Source: Bolinopsis microptera
Taxonomy: Eukaryota; Ctenophora; Tentaculata; Lobata; Bolinopsidae
DNA: 60,000 nucleotides
Direction: 5' to 3'
Assembly (NCBI RefSeq): GCF_026151205.1
Contig: NC_087081.1
Coordinates: 3,913,246-3,973,245 of the forward strand
Shown: piece by piece, positions 57,891-60,000 of the stretch
Layout of the letters: each line of letters begins with the position of its first letter
How positions within the stretch are numbered: position 1 is the first letter of the stretch
Made by a program: the position numbers and the translations under genes
Notes under the pieces: model-generated
What the model was told of the DNA's origin: nothing
Databases searched by the model: none
What the model saw: the letters and a program-made list of their open reading frames with translations, nothing else

Positions 57891-58581
57891 CTGAATTAAG
57901 AGACAAACTTAGATATAGTATCTTAGTATTATACAGATCTTCTAGTATTATACAGATAGAGCACAGATAGGGAGATAAGGGTCAGAAAGGGAAAAGCGTG
58001 GGGTGCCCTAGATAGACTGAAGGATGTCTGGAAATCCAAACTCTCAAAGAGCCTCAAGATTAGATTGTTCATAGCGGCTTGTGAATCAGTACTGCTCTAC
58101 GGATCAGAAACCTGGACACTGACATAGGCTCAAGAGAAAAGGTTGGACGGGACATACACAAAAATGTTGCTTATGGTGCTGAGTATCTCATGGAAGTAAG
58201 GTTTTTTTTTTCTGGGTGCCACAGACCCACCCAATGGTGCTGACTTTTTTGGGTTAAAGACCCACTTTTCCATTGAATGTGGCTCGCTGGCTGAGCTGCG
58301 CTCCCCTTAGCAGTTCACCACCAAATTTTTTAATCCAATTTTTTGAACTTTCCCTATCAACAATCTTAGAGATTGGACTAAATATTACATTCCATAATTT
58401 AGGACTTGAAGTTGATGACCTTCTTCCGTCAGAATATTTATATGTACTATTCATATGCATTATTCCACCACATTTTGGTTGATAATTTGATTTCCAATGT
58501 CCACTCATACATATGTGGAAAACTTACAAATACCCCTTAAAATGCTAGCTTTATACTTATAGTATAAAGATGTAGGTATAG

Positions 58582-58975
58582 GTCAGGGACGTAGCCAGGA
58601 TTTTTATTTGAGGGGGGCTGCCAGCGAGCGAAGCGAGCCGACGCGCCCAATCCAGCTGTGCAGCGAGCAAGCTCTGGCAGGGGTCTGGGGGCGCAGCCCC
58701 CCGGAAAACTTTTGCGAAACAGGGTGTTTTAGACGACATTTGGCATTAAAGAAATTTGTAGGATAGCAATAAACTGGGATTGAAAAGAATCAAGTACTCA
58801 CGTACAGGGACGTAGCCAGGATTTTTCTTTGATGGGGGCTGTCGGGAGCTAGGGGGGCGCAGCCCCCCGGAAATTTTTTGCGAAACAGGGTGTTTTAGAC
58901 GACATTTGGCATTAAAGAAATTTGTAGGACAGCAATAAACTGGGATTGAAAATAATCAAGTACTCACGTAAATTT
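58582..58975. repeat. Two tandem copies of a GTAGCCAGGATTTTT segment
   Basis: Both copies start agggacgtagccaggatttt and end aatcaagtactcacgta; each contains a ggggcgcagccccccgg hairpin. The first copy has about 50 extra bp. Inside E6. Confidence 0.9.
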
Positions 58976-59204
58976 GGTAACTTCACAACAGCAATCTGCA
59001 TTCTCCAATCAGAATTTACGACTTACTCAGGCCTCATCGTCTTAAGATTTTTACATTTCCTACGGTCTAGGGGACACTATTGACTATTTATAGAAGTCTT
59101 CTAGAATGTTTGCTTGGATGTTATGACAGATATTTATTAATCCACAGTTCAAATCTTTGACTGACTGCAGTCATAAACACAGCCCAGTTACCAGGCGACC
59201 ATGG

Positions 59205-59810
59205 GGGAGTAGACACACAGTTGATAACAACAGACCCAAGTTATCAATATCAACAGACCCACTATTTCATCTTAAAGACCCACAAGTCAATCCACAGACC
59301 CATTTCAGAGTAGCAAAGACCCACTATTAAGCGAGTAGACACACACTTAATAACAACAGACCCACTATCAATATCAACAGGCCCACTATTTCATCTTACA
59401 GACCCACAAGTCAATCTACAGACCCATTTCAGAGTAGCAAAGACCCACTATTAAGCGAGTAGACACACACTTAATAACAACAGACCCACTATCAATATCA
59501 ACAGACCCACTATTTAATCTTACAGACCCACAAGTCAATCTACAAACCCATTTCAGAGTAGCAAAGGCCCACTATTAAGCGAGTAGACACACACTTAACA
59601 ACAACAGACCCACTATCAATATCAACAGACCCACTATTCCACAAAGACCCACTATTAAGCGAGTAGACACACACTTAATAACAACAGACCCACTATCAAT
59701 ATCAACAGACCCACTATTCCACCTTATAGACCCATGTAAGTAAGTCTACACTGTAATAAAACACATCCAAGCTATCAACAGGCCCACTATTTGAGCATGT
59801 ACAGACCCTC
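59205..59810. repeat. About 125-bp array of CAGACCCACTAT motifs in E6
   Basis: Four to five units built from cagacccactat, aaagacccacaagtcaat, gagtagacacacac. The agacccac core also occurs near the left end (58225-58265). Confidence 0.9.
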
Positions 59811-60000
59811 ATTAACCATGGTCAATTCAATCCTAACCTCACCCACCCCCCCCCCCCCCCCCCCCCAAGAAAATATGTTTTTTTTTCGTTTCAGACAATT
59901 TTAATTCTTCGATGAAAAAATTTGAGGCAAGGGTGCTGGCACCCTTGGCACCCTTTAAAAAAAAACCTTACATGGAAGGACAAGGTCAGCAATATAACTT

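Larger units (their letters stand above)
58197..59970. mobile_element. hAT-like non-autonomous DNA transposon E6
   Basis: Inverted ends TAAGGTTTTTTTTT then GGGTGCCA. A perfect 8-bp target duplication catggaag (58189-58196, 59971-59978); 8 bp is the hAT hallmark. Removing element and one copy restores the LINE frame. 1,774 bp, no transposase. Contains an internal pair of repeats and a cagacccactat array. Confidence 0.9.
57950..60000 (+). mobile_element. LINE-D fragment (RTE/BovB-like tail), carrying E6, runs off the edge
   Basis: Coding remnant REIRVRKGKAWGALDRLKDV then LLYGSETWTLT, a stop, then QEKRLDGTYTKML and SWK. After E6 the same frame goes on (DKVSNIT) to the window end. This is the region after the reverse transcriptase in RTE-like and related LINEs. 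An internal TAG shows it is dead. The 5' edge is uncertain. Confidence 0.85.

Overview
The window is eukaryotic animal DNA, AT-rich and full of introns, tandem repeats and transposons. Its main content is one large gene on the minus strand. I read 36 coding exons between 57890 and 4973, all joined by GT/AG introns in consistent phase. They give about 1,600 residues with an intact C-terminus and a missing N-terminus. The protein is an orthologue of PCM1 (pericentriolar material 1), the scaffold of centriolar satellites. The call rests on a run of short matches, in the right order, to vertebrate PCM1 recalled from memory; no alignment was run. Presence of PCM1, three kinds of non-LTR retrotransposon and TTAGGG-like DNA point to a metazoan, probably a marine invertebrate. 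I cannot name the phylum.

Layout, left to right. Bases 1-900 hold the first two coding exons of a second, unrecognised minus-strand gene that runs off the left edge. Bases 900-4970 are intergenic and include an inverted-repeat-rich block. Bases 4973-15225 carry the C-terminal third of PCM1 and very long minisatellites, including a 5.6-kb array of about 120 copies of a 47-bp unit. Bases 15.2-24.5 kb hold a terminal-inverted-repeat element and a nearly intact LINE inserted in another minisatellite. Bases 24.5-31.5 kb hold the middle exons. Bases 31.5-38 kb hold a 25-bp satellite. Bases 38-48 kb are one intron with a three-level transposon nest and a 4.5-kb duplicated element. Bases 48-53 kb hold the coiled-coil exons. 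Bases 53-60 kb hold two truncated LINEs, each split by a DNA transposon, and the most 5' exon seen.

Two patterns stand out. First, many minisatellites start exactly at PCM1 splice junctions, and their unit contains the end of an exon plus its splice site. In one case the 57-bp unit keeps reading frame and splice phase, so the exon could lengthen in 19-residue steps. Second, at least four independent DNA elements of about 1.5-1.8 kb have terminal inverted repeats and no transposase, but carry a short motif scattered many times along their length. Several arrays also repeat a near-X-box (RFX-like) or TGACGTCA (CRE-like) palindrome. This is intriguing in a cilium and centrosome gene, but function is unproven.
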